From the NCBI RefSeq assembly GCF_021134715.1, contig NC_060025.1, forward strand, positions 1,488,001 through 1,552,000: 64,000 nt of DNA. Direction: 5' to 3'. Of this stretch, positions 24,101 to 33,976 are shown piece by piece; the stretch's first letter is position 1; each line of letters opens with the position of its first letter. The stretch comes from Daphnia pulex. Taxonomy: Eukaryota; Arthropoda; Branchiopoda; Diplostraca; Daphniidae. The position numbers were made by a program, and so were the translations under genes. The notes below the pieces were generated by a model, which was given only the letters and a program-made list of their open reading frames with translations, ran no database searches and was not told where the DNA came from.

Positions 24101-24940
24101 CCGATAGCATCAATATTGAATTCTTACCGAACCGACCCTTAATTTTTTTAGAAGAATTTCTATTTCTGATAAATGTATATAATTTTAGATGCGTAAATGG
24201 CAACATAGCCATGTCTTATTTCCTTCCATGCTTCCTTGCCTTTCTCTGAATCTTTGTTCTTTTCTTTTGTTCAGTAGGCTTCCAGGCTATGGCCGCTGTC
24301 GGCTGTCGCCGTGGCGTCTCGTGGATTTTTCTTGCATCAATGAGTATGCACAAAATAACCTGGGGTATGTCCTGACTTTTTTATTGTATTTTATTATGCT
24401 TTTATTCAAGGATTGTGTTGAGTGATGATTAAGGTCTATTTTAATTAAAAGCTGTAGAACCAATTGAGTTGTGGGTTAACGACATGTGACTGAAATTGCC
24501 AGCAGTCATCTGTTAAATGTAGGTGTTATTACATTTTAAATGAAATATCCTTTGAGATACTGCTGTAATACTATTGTACTATTGCAGTAATACTATTGTA
24601 TTACCAAGGTTATTAATAAACTTAGCCTGGTAAAACTGTAAGTTACTGTGGATAGTGCCTTTGTTTAAAGTTCTTGTCTATTACTTACTCGTAACTTTGC
24701 AGTTTGTGTCGGTACTATTTTTTGTTAACAACTTGGACAAGACATTCTTCATACATCATGTTATTGATTTACAGATTGCAGAAGTGAATATTATTTTACT
24801 TTTATGCATTACAGGCGGCAAAGCCATGTTAACACAAGTCACAAGGTATTTCAATGATTTTGTCTTGCCTCTGCCGTCAATGTATTGCAATCAAGATGTA
24901 CAAAGCTTTCTTTGGTTTCAAGTTACAGGAGTTAGAGTAA
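21115..24940 (+). CDS. Unrecognised protein gene (5' end undefined), 5 exons
   Basis: Exons 21115-21277, 21420-21481, 24275-24364, 24815-24845 and 24929-24940 have GT-AG borders and join in phase across the whole set, which is the main support. The first exon enters at phase 2, so an upstream exon is missing unless the ATG at 21178 is the start. The product is small and basic. It includes an acidic patch (EVEDDDK), a Lys-rich stretch (RPKKQLSVKEKKSKPPLKV), then GYGRCRLSPWRLVDFSCINE, and ends SHKELE. If the last 83-base intron is retained, the end is SHKVFQ. No domain or family is recognised; charge and SP motifs would fit a nuclear protein, which is a guess. An AATAAA at 25002-25007 fits as its poly(A) signal. 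Intron 2 is 2.8 kb because it carries the mobile element at 21581-23966. Confidence 0.55.
22226..22310 (+). repeat. tRNA-like module 1 (in TIR element)
   Basis: An A-box-like GTGTGGTAAGGTGC and a B box GGTTCAAATCC (22291-22301) are spaced as in a tRNA gene. The stems are imperfect, so it is unlikely to be a working tRNA. Confidence 0.55.
22459..22535 (+). repeat. tRNA-like module 2
   Basis: It carries the A-box-like region TATCGGTATAGCG and the B box GGTTCAAATCC (22514-22524). The T stem (ACAGG/CCTGT) pairs well, making this one of the more tRNA-like copies. Confidence 0.6.
22684..22759 (+). repeat. tRNA-like module 3
   Basis: The B box GGTTCAAATCCC is at 22739-22750, preceded by an A-box-like TAGCTATGTCGGGAAAGTGC. 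It is the last plus-strand module before the centre of the inverted array. Confidence 0.5.
22838..22915 (-). repeat. tRNA-like module 4
   Basis: On the minus strand it reads TAGCTCTGTTGGTAGAGTGC, a very good A box, and later GTTCAAATCC as B box (complement of 22843-22852). It is the first minus-strand module. Confidence 0.6.
23058..23139 (-). repeat. tRNA-like module 5
   Basis: The minus strand carries TAGCTAGAATGGTTAAGTGC as A box and GGTTCGAATCC as B box (complement of 23068-23078). Confidence 0.6.
23289..23368 (-). repeat. tRNA-like module 6
   Basis: The minus strand carries TAGCTAAAGTGGTTGAGGGC as A box and GGTTCGAATCC as B box (complement of 23298-23308). It resembles modules 5 and 7 closely. 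Confidence 0.6.
23518..23595 (-). repeat. tRNA-like module 7
   Basis: The minus strand carries TAGCTAAAGTGGTTAAAGGC as A box and GGTTCGAATCC as B box (complement of 23526-23536). Confidence 0.6.
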
Positions 24941-26043
24941 TTATAAACAAAAAGAATTGTTTACCAAACAAATCTGGAAGTTGATCTAGGGTGCACGTTT
25001 GAATAAACTCTGAGTTGACTTCCGGATTTGTTTGCGACGTACGAATGCATCTACTTATTTAGCGTCAGAATTTTCTCGAAATAATAAGTTCTCTTCGCAT
25101 GTTATTTGCCGCTTTCGGTGTTGATGAAGCCCAAATATCTATTTTTTTTCGACTGTCTGGGTTTCGTCCACATTGAAAGCGTTGGATTCCCAATTATATT
25201 TTTCTATAAATTCTTGACAGTTTTATACTGTACCGAGTTCTTACTATGATTCTCTTCTACTTTATAATGGCATCATTCTTTCTTTCGGTCACTGAAGCCC
25301 AATCAATCAGTAATTCATTCTTAAAAGACTGTTGCACTTAAAAGAAGCATTTGTTTCTTGGATTTAAGGTCAAACCTTTTTGCTACTTTTTATTACTTCA
25401 TAAAGTAAGGAGAACAATTTAGATTGAAGTTTAGTTTTCTTGTGTGCATTTGTTTTGTTGACTTTTTAAAGAATTTTATGGGTTGGCCATTCCTGTATCC
25501 TATTGCAAACTCTTTCAGATTTGAATCGAAAGCCCACCGATATGTCAACTGCAAACGTATCGTCGAAGACATCGTTTAACATAACGAGTATTTTGGCAAT
25601 TGGTATAAAGTGAGTTTTAATCCATAACTATTTGGTATTTATTTTGATATTTGTTGTTGCAGGCCCATCCCCAACAACGTCAACCTGCAGAAGGAAAAGC
25701 CAGTTTGCATGTCCCTGACGCTCGAAGGTCACGGAGATCATTACGTAAAACGTACCGTGCAGTGGTTTAGAGGTTGGGTGAGAACGGGATGTGGTACATA
25801 ACCATTTGGTATTCATTTTTATATTGGTTGTTGTAGACCCATTCTCCAGATGTATTCCCATTCCCCAGCAACGTCAACTTACAGATGGCCTTCATACTCG
25901 ATTACTCGAAGGTAACGGATATCAATACGTAAAACGTGCCACAAATGGTGTAGAGGGTGGGTGAGAAAGGGACATGTTTCATCATTATCAAGCAGGTACA
26001 ATAGCCGAAGGCTTAAGAGGTTAGGGTGAGAAAAAAAAAATCG

Positions 26044-26080
26044 TACAAAAGGGAGAGAGAAAAGGCGATAAAAATCAGTC
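26044..26080 (+). promoter_or_regulatory. Core promoter, cluster copy A
   Basis: TACAAAAGG (26044) lies 33 bases 5' of the A in the initiator TCAGTC (26075-26080). It aligns base for base with the promoters at 27864 and 28461, including the following AAGTGAGAATCTCCGACACG-type sequence. Confidence 0.55.
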
Positions 26081-26163
26081 AAGTGAGAATCTCCGACACG
26101 GTAACAACTGCAGCGCACCATAGTTACCAACTTCTTTCTTCATCGTATTATCAGTTCGAAATC

Positions 26164-26665
26164 ATGGATATATATTCTGTTGTTTTTTCATATGGTTTTG
26201 TTGTAACGCTACTATTGACTATTTGTTAATATGCGAGTTATAATTTTAATGTTTGAATTTATTAATTGTCCTGGTTATCTATGGCGTTGTCCTGCTGTTG
26301 GGTGTTGTATCGTTGATGGCTGGGTCCACCACAAATACTACACGACTACGTATGCTGCCCCGTCCTACTACACCGAGGCTCCCAAGTACTACTTTGTTCA
26401 CAGCTACTACACCGAGGCTTCAGCTAATTACTCCTCCAAGACGGTCGAATACTACACAGGAGCGCCCAAGAACTACTCTTTCCCGATCTACACAACCACA
26501 ACGGATGCGCCCAAGTATTACGCAGCCACGACTTGCTACACAGAAGCTGCTCCTTCGACCTACGTTGAACAGAAATACTACACAGATGTTCCAGTTAACT
26601 ACACCACAACCTACGCTACATGTTGCAGCTCCCGTTTTCACGCCTTTTTATTGACTCATTTCTAA
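26164..26665 (+). pseudogene. Tyrosine-rich repeat secreted protein, degraded copy A
   Basis: The region starts at ATG (26164) about 90 bases after the initiator. Then comes a signal-peptide-like VVLLLGVVSLMAGSTT, followed in another frame by a tyrosine-rich part with YYTTTYAAPSYYTEAPKYYF and later YYTGAPKNYSF, DAPKYYAATTCY and TYVEQKYYTDVPVNY. The signal peptide and the repeats are in different frames, consistent with one missing base near 26332. The splice acceptor present in copy C (TTTAG) is changed here to CCTGG. Related Daphnia proteins are secreted, low-complexity structural proteins; the role is not established. A sequencing or assembly error could also explain the frame break. Confidence 0.6.
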
Positions 26666-27863
26666 CACTGATTCTGGATATTTAGTTGAAGGAAAATGCG
26701 AATGTCCCTGAATACGATGTTGTTTCGCGACTTCCTTTCCGACTCGGACACTTATGCCGCTTATGCGTCAGCTTCATCAATTCGCTTATCGACCGATAGG
26801 TACTTGGACGATGCTGCCAGATTGGACGCCTTCAGCGACAGACTGTAAGGAGACCGACTCTCCGCCGTAACAAGGTAATATTTCACTCCACCCTCCCGAG
26901 ATTTGAATTATATATGATACGAAATTTACTTTAACAACTTTAATATAGTAAACGTGAACCGGACATAATGTACAGTGTGCGCTTCCCTGTTTTTAGAGTT
27001 GGGAAGTTGTCCGTCGGGTGGCTATATTCAACCTCAAAAAAGCAATCCGGGTGAGAAAAAATCGCATTAAACGAGAGAAAAAAAGGTTATTAATTTTGTT
27101 TTTGTGGTCAATGGAGTGTACTTTGGTTACCAGATAATTGAGACCCGGATTACAGAGAGACGTTACCAATGACTTGTGGAGTTTATTACTAACATCGTCA
27201 AAATTACCCATTTATTTAATAGTGGGTAAGTGTAAAATTTAATTTTTCCTGCAGTTATTGAGGAGTGGTAGCGCGTAAAGCGACACTTAATAGAAGATAT
27301 TCGTACTTCCGGACAAATGTCATTCGTCGTCTGCTTTATTCCTTTTACTTTGTGGATGATGGAGAAAGAGCTTAAAATGTCTAAAATTAAATTTTGGTAT
27401 ATTTTCAACATGTTCCAACTGATGCAGTGTTTATTAATTATTTTTCAATTACCATTGTAGAGTTCAACCTGCAGACGGGCCGGCCAGTTTGCATGTCCTT
27501 CACGCATGAAGGTCGCGGGGAACATTACGTAAAACTGTCAATGCGGTGGTGTAGAGGTTGGGTGAGAACTGGACGTGCTGCATCATTATCAAGCAGGTAC
27601 AAAAGCCGCAAGCCCGCAAGGCTCAGCCATTTGGTATTCATTTTGATTTTGGTTTTTGTAGACCCATCCCCAGCAACGTCAACCTAATAAAGAAGGAAAG
27701 GCCAGTTTGCATTTCCTTCATTTTCGAAGGTCACGGAGATCATTTCGTAAAACGTGCCATGTGACGGCGGAGAGGTTGGGTGAGAACGACACGTGTAACA
27801 TCATTATCAAGCAGGTACAAAAGCCGCAATGCTTAAGACAGGGGTCAGGGTGAGAAAAAGTCC

Positions 27864-27900
27864 TATAAAAGGAGAGAGAAGAGACGATAGAAATCAGTCG
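27864..27900 (+). promoter_or_regulatory. Core promoter, cluster copy B
   Basis: A perfect TATAAAAGG (27864) sits 32 bases from the initiator A in TCAGTCGAG (27894-27902). An ATG follows at about 27986 in the context CAGTCATGGG. No recognisable coding repeat follows before the next unit, so this copy seems to have lost its body. Confidence 0.55.
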
Positions 27901-28460
27901 AGTGAGCATCTCCGACACGGCAAAAACAGCAGCGCTTTATTTGTCACCAACTGCCTTCTTCATCGTATTAAAAAAGTTCTCAGTCATGGGTATTCTTTTT
28001 TATTTTGCGTTGTGAATTAATTCTATCTCGTTTCTAGTTATTGATTTATCGTGTTCTTTTATTTATTGCTTGTTGTAGACCCATTCCAATCCCCGGCAAC
28101 GTCAACCTGTAGAAGGAAAGGACAGTACGCATGGCCTTTACACTCCAAGGTCACGGAGATCATTACGTAAATCGTTAGTTTTCTAAATGTGGTTATTTTA
28201 TGTTTTATCTATATTTTTTGTGGCATAGAGGTTAGGTGAGAACGGGACGTGTTTCATCATTATGAAGCGGGTAAAATAGCTGTAAGTCAACGTGCCGAAG
28301 GAAAGACCAGTTTGAATGGCCTTCACGCTCGAAGGTCACGGAGATGAATACGTAAATGCAATGGTGTAGAGGTTGGGCGAGAACGGGACGTGCTGCATCA
28401 TTGTCAGGCAGGTACAATAGCCGCAAGGCATAAGAGGTTAGGATGTGAAAACAAAAATCG

Positions 28461-28500
28461 TATAGAATGAGAGAGAAAAGGCCATGGTAATTAGTCGAGT
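28461..28500 (+). promoter_or_regulatory. Core promoter, cluster copy C
   Basis: TATAGAAT (28461) lies 32 bases before an initiator-like TTAGTCGAG. It is a weakened version of the copy B promoter. Confidence 0.5.
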
Positions 28501-28578
28501 GGGCATCTCTGTCACGGCAACAACTGCAGTATTTGTCTCCAATATCCTTCTTCATCGCATTAAATTAGTTTACAATCA

Positions 28579-29070
28579 TGGATAAATACCCATTTTATTT
28601 TTAGTCGTGCATCAATTTTATCTTTATAATAGTTGATAATTTTTTAATTTAATTTCCACTTTTAATATTACTTTCGAATTGTTAATTGTTTAGTGAACTA
28701 TATCGTCGTGCTGCTGTTGGGTGCTGTATCGTTGATGGCTGGGTCGACCACTAGTGTACCGATGTCTCCTGGGTATGGTGGATAGCAAACTGCAACGCCG
28801 CCACCTTTCCACACAATATTAACACACGCAACAGCCGGTTCCTGCACTAGTACCGAGTCTTCAGAATATTACATCTAAAACTTATGAAGACCCGAGCTAT
28901 TACACCGAATCCCGAAGTACAAGTCTGTCCTGAGCTACATTACCAAATAACTGGAGTACTTCACCGAAGCGCCCAAATACTATTTTACTGCCTATGCTGC
29001 CACGAGCTACTCTACCGACGCCCCGCTCTGCCCCGAGCTACACCACCAAGGCAGCGTTGGTGTTGAGAGT
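28579..29070 (+). pseudogene. Tyrosine-rich secreted protein, degraded copy C
   Basis: ATG at 28579 is followed, after an intron-like AT-rich stretch and a TTTAG acceptor near 28694, by a clean signal peptide, VNYIVVLLLGAVSLMAGSTT. The frame stops about 14 codons later. Remnants of YYTEAP-type repeats (SYYTES, then FTEAPKYYF-like DNA) follow to about 29060 but are broken in several frames. It shares promoter and signal peptide with copy A. Confidence 0.55.
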
Positions 29071-30695
29071 TTGTCCACCAGGTCGGAGAGCGCCTGGTGT
29101 TGGCAACATTGCACGCGACACGCGTTTCATCATTCATGCCACTGACGCCATTTCTATTTTGGATGCTGTCAGTTCCGTTCGTGATTAATGCCGTAAACTT
29201 CAACATTCTTCTTCACAAATATCTTAAAGGTAACTTTGGTTTTAGTTCATTAGGGTTTCTTAAAGTACAACATTTTTACAGATTCTTTTGTGAATTTATA
29301 ATATGTTTTATTATATTTCCTACTGGGTTTTTTTAAGAATAGCAAAAGAAGTTTGGCTTTATTTCCTACATTTCTTTGTGTCTTGCCTGTGATACTTTCC
29401 TGTTCTTGTCATTTAAAGTCATTCCCCTGTAGGTTTTGTTTGCTATTTGTTTGGGATGTTAGGAAATAGGAATGATGTAGCTAATTAAGCTTTTCACACA
29501 ATTCTTCGTCTTTTAATAGTAATACAGGTTTTATTTTTCATGTAGAATTATTGACTTGGCGCAGTTGAGCTTCTTCGAGAAAGTACAATGTCCATTGGAT
29601 TTGCTGCAGCCAGCTGTTGAATGAAGACCATGCGCAGGTGTGATGAGCTGCTGCGTGGCGCTGGTCTGGGGAAGTGCTGCATGCTGTCTGTTGTGCTGGT
29701 TTGAATAACACCACAAAGAGTTTGAACCTTTTGTTTTACAATTTAAAGCTTAAGTTAGCATTTAAATTTTTTTATTGTCTTTGTAATTTTTTTTTTTCAC
29801 ATTTCTAAATCTTATTTGTTTTGTTGTTTTGTTTTGTTGCTGTTTAGGTTTTCATAGTCAGTTAGATTTTGAGTTTATTATGGTTTCGCTATTTGGTGTG
29901 CAGTGCATGTTTAGGTAAAAGATTTCTTTCATTATCCTTTGAAGAATTAAGAATTTGGCAAATTTTGAGCTTCATTACTGTCACGCAGGTGGTTTTTGTT
30001 GCAGCCAGCTGTTAAAAGGAATTCAAGTCAAATTGAGCTGCAGGTTCTGGAAGTAGTCTACATTGCTGGTGTCATCCTGAAATGCAACAGTAACAAAGGC
30101 ATCATGTAATGGTAATTTGGTTGTGATATTGGGTTGTAATTGGGGAAGTTTCAAATTAGAATTAAAATATTGTAGTGGGTTTAGAGTTTTTGTGATAAGA
30201 TAGCTGCCTGCCTGCATTCAGCTTTTGCTGAATTGTAATTTTTCTTATTATTCAAATAGAATATGAAATTCCATTTCCTTTTACCAAATGTTGATGCAAC
30301 CTCATCTTGTGATTAAAATTTTTTGCTCCTGCTTGAATTTGATCTGAATTTCAATTTAAACTTGCAATGACTATTTTCTTTCTTGTATTCCATTGTGTGT
30401 TTTATTTTAACATCTGGTACATGTTTTCTTTTTCCTAACAGGATTTGGTGATAGCGTGATGCATCTGCCTTGGTGACAATGATGTATCATCTTGCTGCAT
30501 GCAGCCATGTCGAAGCTAGACTCTAAGTAAACCTGCAAAAATATTCATAGAAATGGTAATAAGAAAATTTTTTACATTCCTGTCAATTTGATTAAAATTC
30601 TATTTTTTATTCTCACAGAATGGTGAAAATGTTCAGCGGTTTCGTGTCAAATGGCAGTGTCAGTGGTTTCTGTTCAAGTTTTTATCCTGGATTGC

Positions 30696-30780
30696 GCTGG
30701 TGTCCTTGCAGTAACTAATGCTGGTGTCTTTGCCGTAACTAATGCTGGTGCCCTTGCAGTAACTGATGCTGGTGTCATCC
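30696..30780 (+). repeat. 24-base tandem repeat, about 3.5 copies
   Basis: The unit is GCTGGTGTCCTTGCAGTAAC plus TAAT, with three full copies (30696, 30720, 30744) differing at one to three positions and a partial fourth. Because 24 is a multiple of three, it reads as an eight-residue AGVLAVTN-type peptide repeat, but the surrounding frame is short. Confidence 0.75.
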
Positions 30781-31104
30781 TGATGTTGCTGTGCCAGTGA
30801 AATTCATGTTGATAGAAATATTTTTATCTGTGTTTGTGTTTCATTCTGTGTACATTGAAGAAACTGATGTGTTTTTACTCTCTGATATGATATGTTGCAA
30901 CAAAAGTTAAATGTGGTCATCCCATATGATGAAATTACCTCAACCCTAATTAGGTGAGTTAGTTATTAATTGTATAACAAAGTCAAACCTGTAATTTTTT
31001 GTTATTCTTGTAAATTTTTATTTGAAACTTTTTTCTACAGTGTTTAATGTTGCATTAAATAAAAAAAAAAACCGAATATTCAATCTTAAAAACATTTATT
31101 AATA

Positions 31105-31230
31105 ATACAAACTAATAATTTGTAATAATTAAATTAAAATAATCCAAATTACATTAAAATAATTTTGATTGAATTAAATTAATTACATTAACTTTAATTA
31201 AATTAATTTTAAATGAATTAAGTTATTTAT
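31105..31230. repeat. AATTAA-rich low-complexity tract
   Basis: Imperfect repeats of AAATTAA/TTAATTAAATT type cover about 125 bases, and no gene overlaps them. Confidence 0.6.
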
Positions 31231-32537
31231 GAACCAGAATTGTTGAAATTCAATAAACAAAGCGTCCGGTACAAGACAAATGTTGTTCTGTGCAAATTTT
31301 AAAACAATTTATACCCAAATAAAACAAACTGGAATACTTTTTTTGTCTCATTTGGGTGATAAACTGCTTTTGAAACTCGCACATACAGTCAATCAAGACA
31401 GCGGGAGACACTGCCTTAATTGACTGCAGCCAGGGAGATTACCCGGCCAATGGTTACCGAGGGAGCCCAGATATGCAATTGCTTTATCTAACAACTACAC
31501 AATTTATTAGTCTTGCTTCTTGAATGACAGCATCCTCTTGAATTATAGCATCACCAATGGATGAAGTCCATGATAAGTAGCGAAGGAGTTACCCTGTAGA
31601 CAGAATAATCATTTATTAGTTTGACAATAACTTTCAACAATATTTGAGCAACAGAAAGCAATACCTCAAATCAAGCTTAAGAAAGTAGTTTGGTAGCCAA
31701 CAGGTTACCAAACAAGTTAGCGTACCTTGTTGACTGTCACAGTCCTTTTTCTTCTACATGACTTTTCTTGAAGTCTGTCATGCAAATTTAGAAACCTATA
31801 GTTTCAAAACTCTAAATAAAAAACAAGAAAATTAAGTCACCTTGTTAATAATTTGTGTCATCAATGTGCTAGACAACTATGAAAAGAAACTATCTAAAAG
31901 AATAATTAAACAGTAATCAGTATACTGCAGTTGAAATCGTCTTACAAAAGTGAACTTACACATGAAACCACCAAACAGATAGCCAAGGTTCTCTAGAAGA
32001 TGGAATGAGAGATTGGTCCGTGATGGGGTTGGTGATCAAGCCAGTCGAATTCTTACATCAGATAATTATGATGAATCCTAATAAAAGATGAGAAGATTGT
32101 ATGTTTTAACAAAACTGTAATAAAGCTAGTGTTGGTAGTTACCTGTAAGTGTGTCATTTTGATGGCACATTTTGAACAAAATAGTCGACGGTAGGCTACG
32201 TTTTATCCTGTAAGTTGAGGAGAAACACTAAGGTTATCCAACATGTACACGGAATAGAACACATCACCGTCAAAGTACTAACGAAATCACTCGAATTAAC
32301 CTATGTGTTCATTTGTAACTTTCGAAGAAAATAGCTGTAGCTGAAGATAGATTTAGACAACGAGCCGCCATAAGCCCACATCTGACAACACAATATTCCT
32401 TCACGCCATCTATTAGACACGTCTAAAACTCACTATCTAAAGGACCGGCTTTAGATAGTCACAAAAGTCACAAAAGTAATCAAAAAGACCATTTCTGTTT
32501 GTTTAAACTGGCAAGGAGTCTTTAGAATTGTGCAGAG

Positions 32538-32926
32538 AACAAAGCTCACTTGCTATTTTTTTGCAAATATTCCGGAAGTATACCGGAAGTAAGCGATAGC
32601 GCCTCAACCGTTGAGCTACCGACCAAATAAACCAAATATTCGTGATCTACGTGAAATTTGGGGTCGATTGAGTGTAATTTAAACGAAATCCATAATTTGG
32701 CCAAAATCGAGAATTTTCCTGAACTATAGTTCAGGAAAATTTTCAAAACCGGAAGTACGAAAACGTACAAAACAAAACATGAACTTTACCACAAATTTGA
32801 CGAGGATCACGAATATGTGGTTCTATTGTGCGTCAGATGAATATTTACTGAACTACTGACTGAAATGAGAAAACCGGAAGTAGAAAAAAAATCAATTTTT
32901 CAAAAATCTAACAAGTGAGCTTTGTT
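32538..32926. mobile_element. MITE-like element with 15-base terminal inverted repeats
   Basis: The ends AACAAAGCTCACTTG (32538-32552) and CAAGTGAGCTTTGTT (32912-32926) are perfect inverted repeats. The 389-base interior has three CCGGAAGTA motifs and no coding frame. A perfect 13-base-arm palindrome (AATTTTCCTGAAC, TATA, then its complement) is at 32712-32741. On the minus strand at 32590-32625 it carries a tRNA A-box-like TAGCTCAACGGTTGAGGCGC, but no clear B box. No target-site duplication was certain. The superfamily is unknown. Confidence 0.7.
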
Positions 32927-33759
32927 GCTGATTCAATAAATGTTAGTCATCACTAAAAATCGCATCTCAGCTAATGCCGATAAATGTTTCAGAGACGTGT
33001 AAAGTAAATGAAAATAACTGCAGAAAAAAAGGCAAAGGCAAGGTTTAAAATAATTGGAAATAATTCCCGCTTTAAGTAATCGACACTCATTAAAATAACA
33101 AAGAAATACGAGAAATCGATGCTTACGTAATATGGTCTTCACTAAATAATCATCTTCACACCATAAAAAAACCGCCAACACATCACTAACAGCCAAATAC
33201 TTTACTCCAAACGGTGATCAATCCACAATGTCTGCATCCTGCAACACCAGGAAATTAAAAACAAAACAGACACTAGGCACAAGTTATTTTTAATTACACA
33301 TTTATTGATTTAGTTTTATACTGTCGTATAAAAGCAAGAGTTCAGCGCATCAGGGACTAAAAACAACCTTGACAAGCAAACACTCAGTTCAACCAACTAG
33401 TCCACAGAGATGACCAGAACACACATCAGACAAACAAACTCCTCCATTGCCAACACAACACTACAGAATGAAGACTGAAATAGTCACGTGTATTGTGCCC
33501 ATCCCCTTAGAACTACCAACACTACTATAGATCAATCCTTAAACACTCTATGTAACGTCCTCTTCGATACGCATTTATAGTAACTTTGCTAACATATCAG
33601 CTATAAATGAAATCATGCCAATGGATGTAAATATCCCGTTGAAAAATAAAATTTTAACTTAATACGTTTCTTTTTTGTTATATATTCGCATTTTTCTGGA
33701 CGATGCAACAGAGTTCTCTGCATTTCTGCTTCCTACCCTCTTAGTCCTACATTTTCCCG

Positions 33760-33822
33760 ACAAGATTCAAACACGTAACTCGTGACGATTTGGAGCTATA
33801 ACCAATGGCTACCTCCTGTGTA
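33760..33822 (-). repeat. tRNA-like (SINE-type) fragment
   Basis: The minus strand shows an A-box-like TAGCCATTGGTTATAGCTCC and a B-box-like TGTTTGAATC. It is degenerate and may pair with the opposite-strand copy at 33906. Confidence 0.35.
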
Positions 33823-33905
33823 GCCTAAAATGAAACATTCCACAGCATTCTCAACCAACCCTTTAAAGGATCAGATGAAATTCCGGAGATTTATCAAATT
33901 GGATG

Positions 33906-33976
33906 TAGGACCACTGTGTAATGGTTGCGGCCCCTAGTGATGATAAGAAAGGCCCCAGGTTCATTTCCTACTCCTT
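33906..33976 (+). repeat. tRNA-like (SINE-type) fragment
   Basis: An A-box-like TGTGTAATGGTTGCGGCCCC is followed by the B-box-like GGTTCATTTCC (33958-33968). An anticodon-stem-like GGCCCC..GGCCCC repeat lies between them but does not fold as a true tRNA. Confidence 0.4.

Larger units (their letters stand above)
25660..28560 (+). repeat. Tandem 5'-region repeats of a decayed secreted-protein gene cluster
   Basis: A unit beginning after a TGTTGNAG acceptor-like string with CCCATCCCC.GCAACGTCAACCT recurs at about 25662, 25834, 27450, 27660, 28074 and 28290 in varying states of decay. It continues through CTCGAAGGTCACGGAGATCA and GAGGTTGGGTGAGAACGGGA. In three copies it runs into TCATCATTATCAAGCAGGTA and then a TATA box, initiator and ATG. 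The first, third and fourth copies share an open frame with PVCMS, EGHGDHYVKR and RGWVRTG-type peptides, so the unit may once have been coding. The copies look like products of tandem duplication of one gene and its upstream flank. Confidence 0.65.
29080..32537. other. Long gene-free AT-rich region
   Basis: No exon or RNA gene could be supported on either strand over 3.4 kb. It contains a 24-base tandem repeat (30696-30780) and an AATTAA-rich stretch at about 31105-31230. Repeated CTGCTG/CTGGTG-type words occur between 29580 and 30070. A non-coding transcript cannot be excluded. Confidence 0.5.

Noticed and set aside
24655-24984. 109-codon plus-strand frame
   Set aside because: It overlaps the phased last exons of the 21.1-24.9 kb gene in a different frame, and its first half is intron-like.
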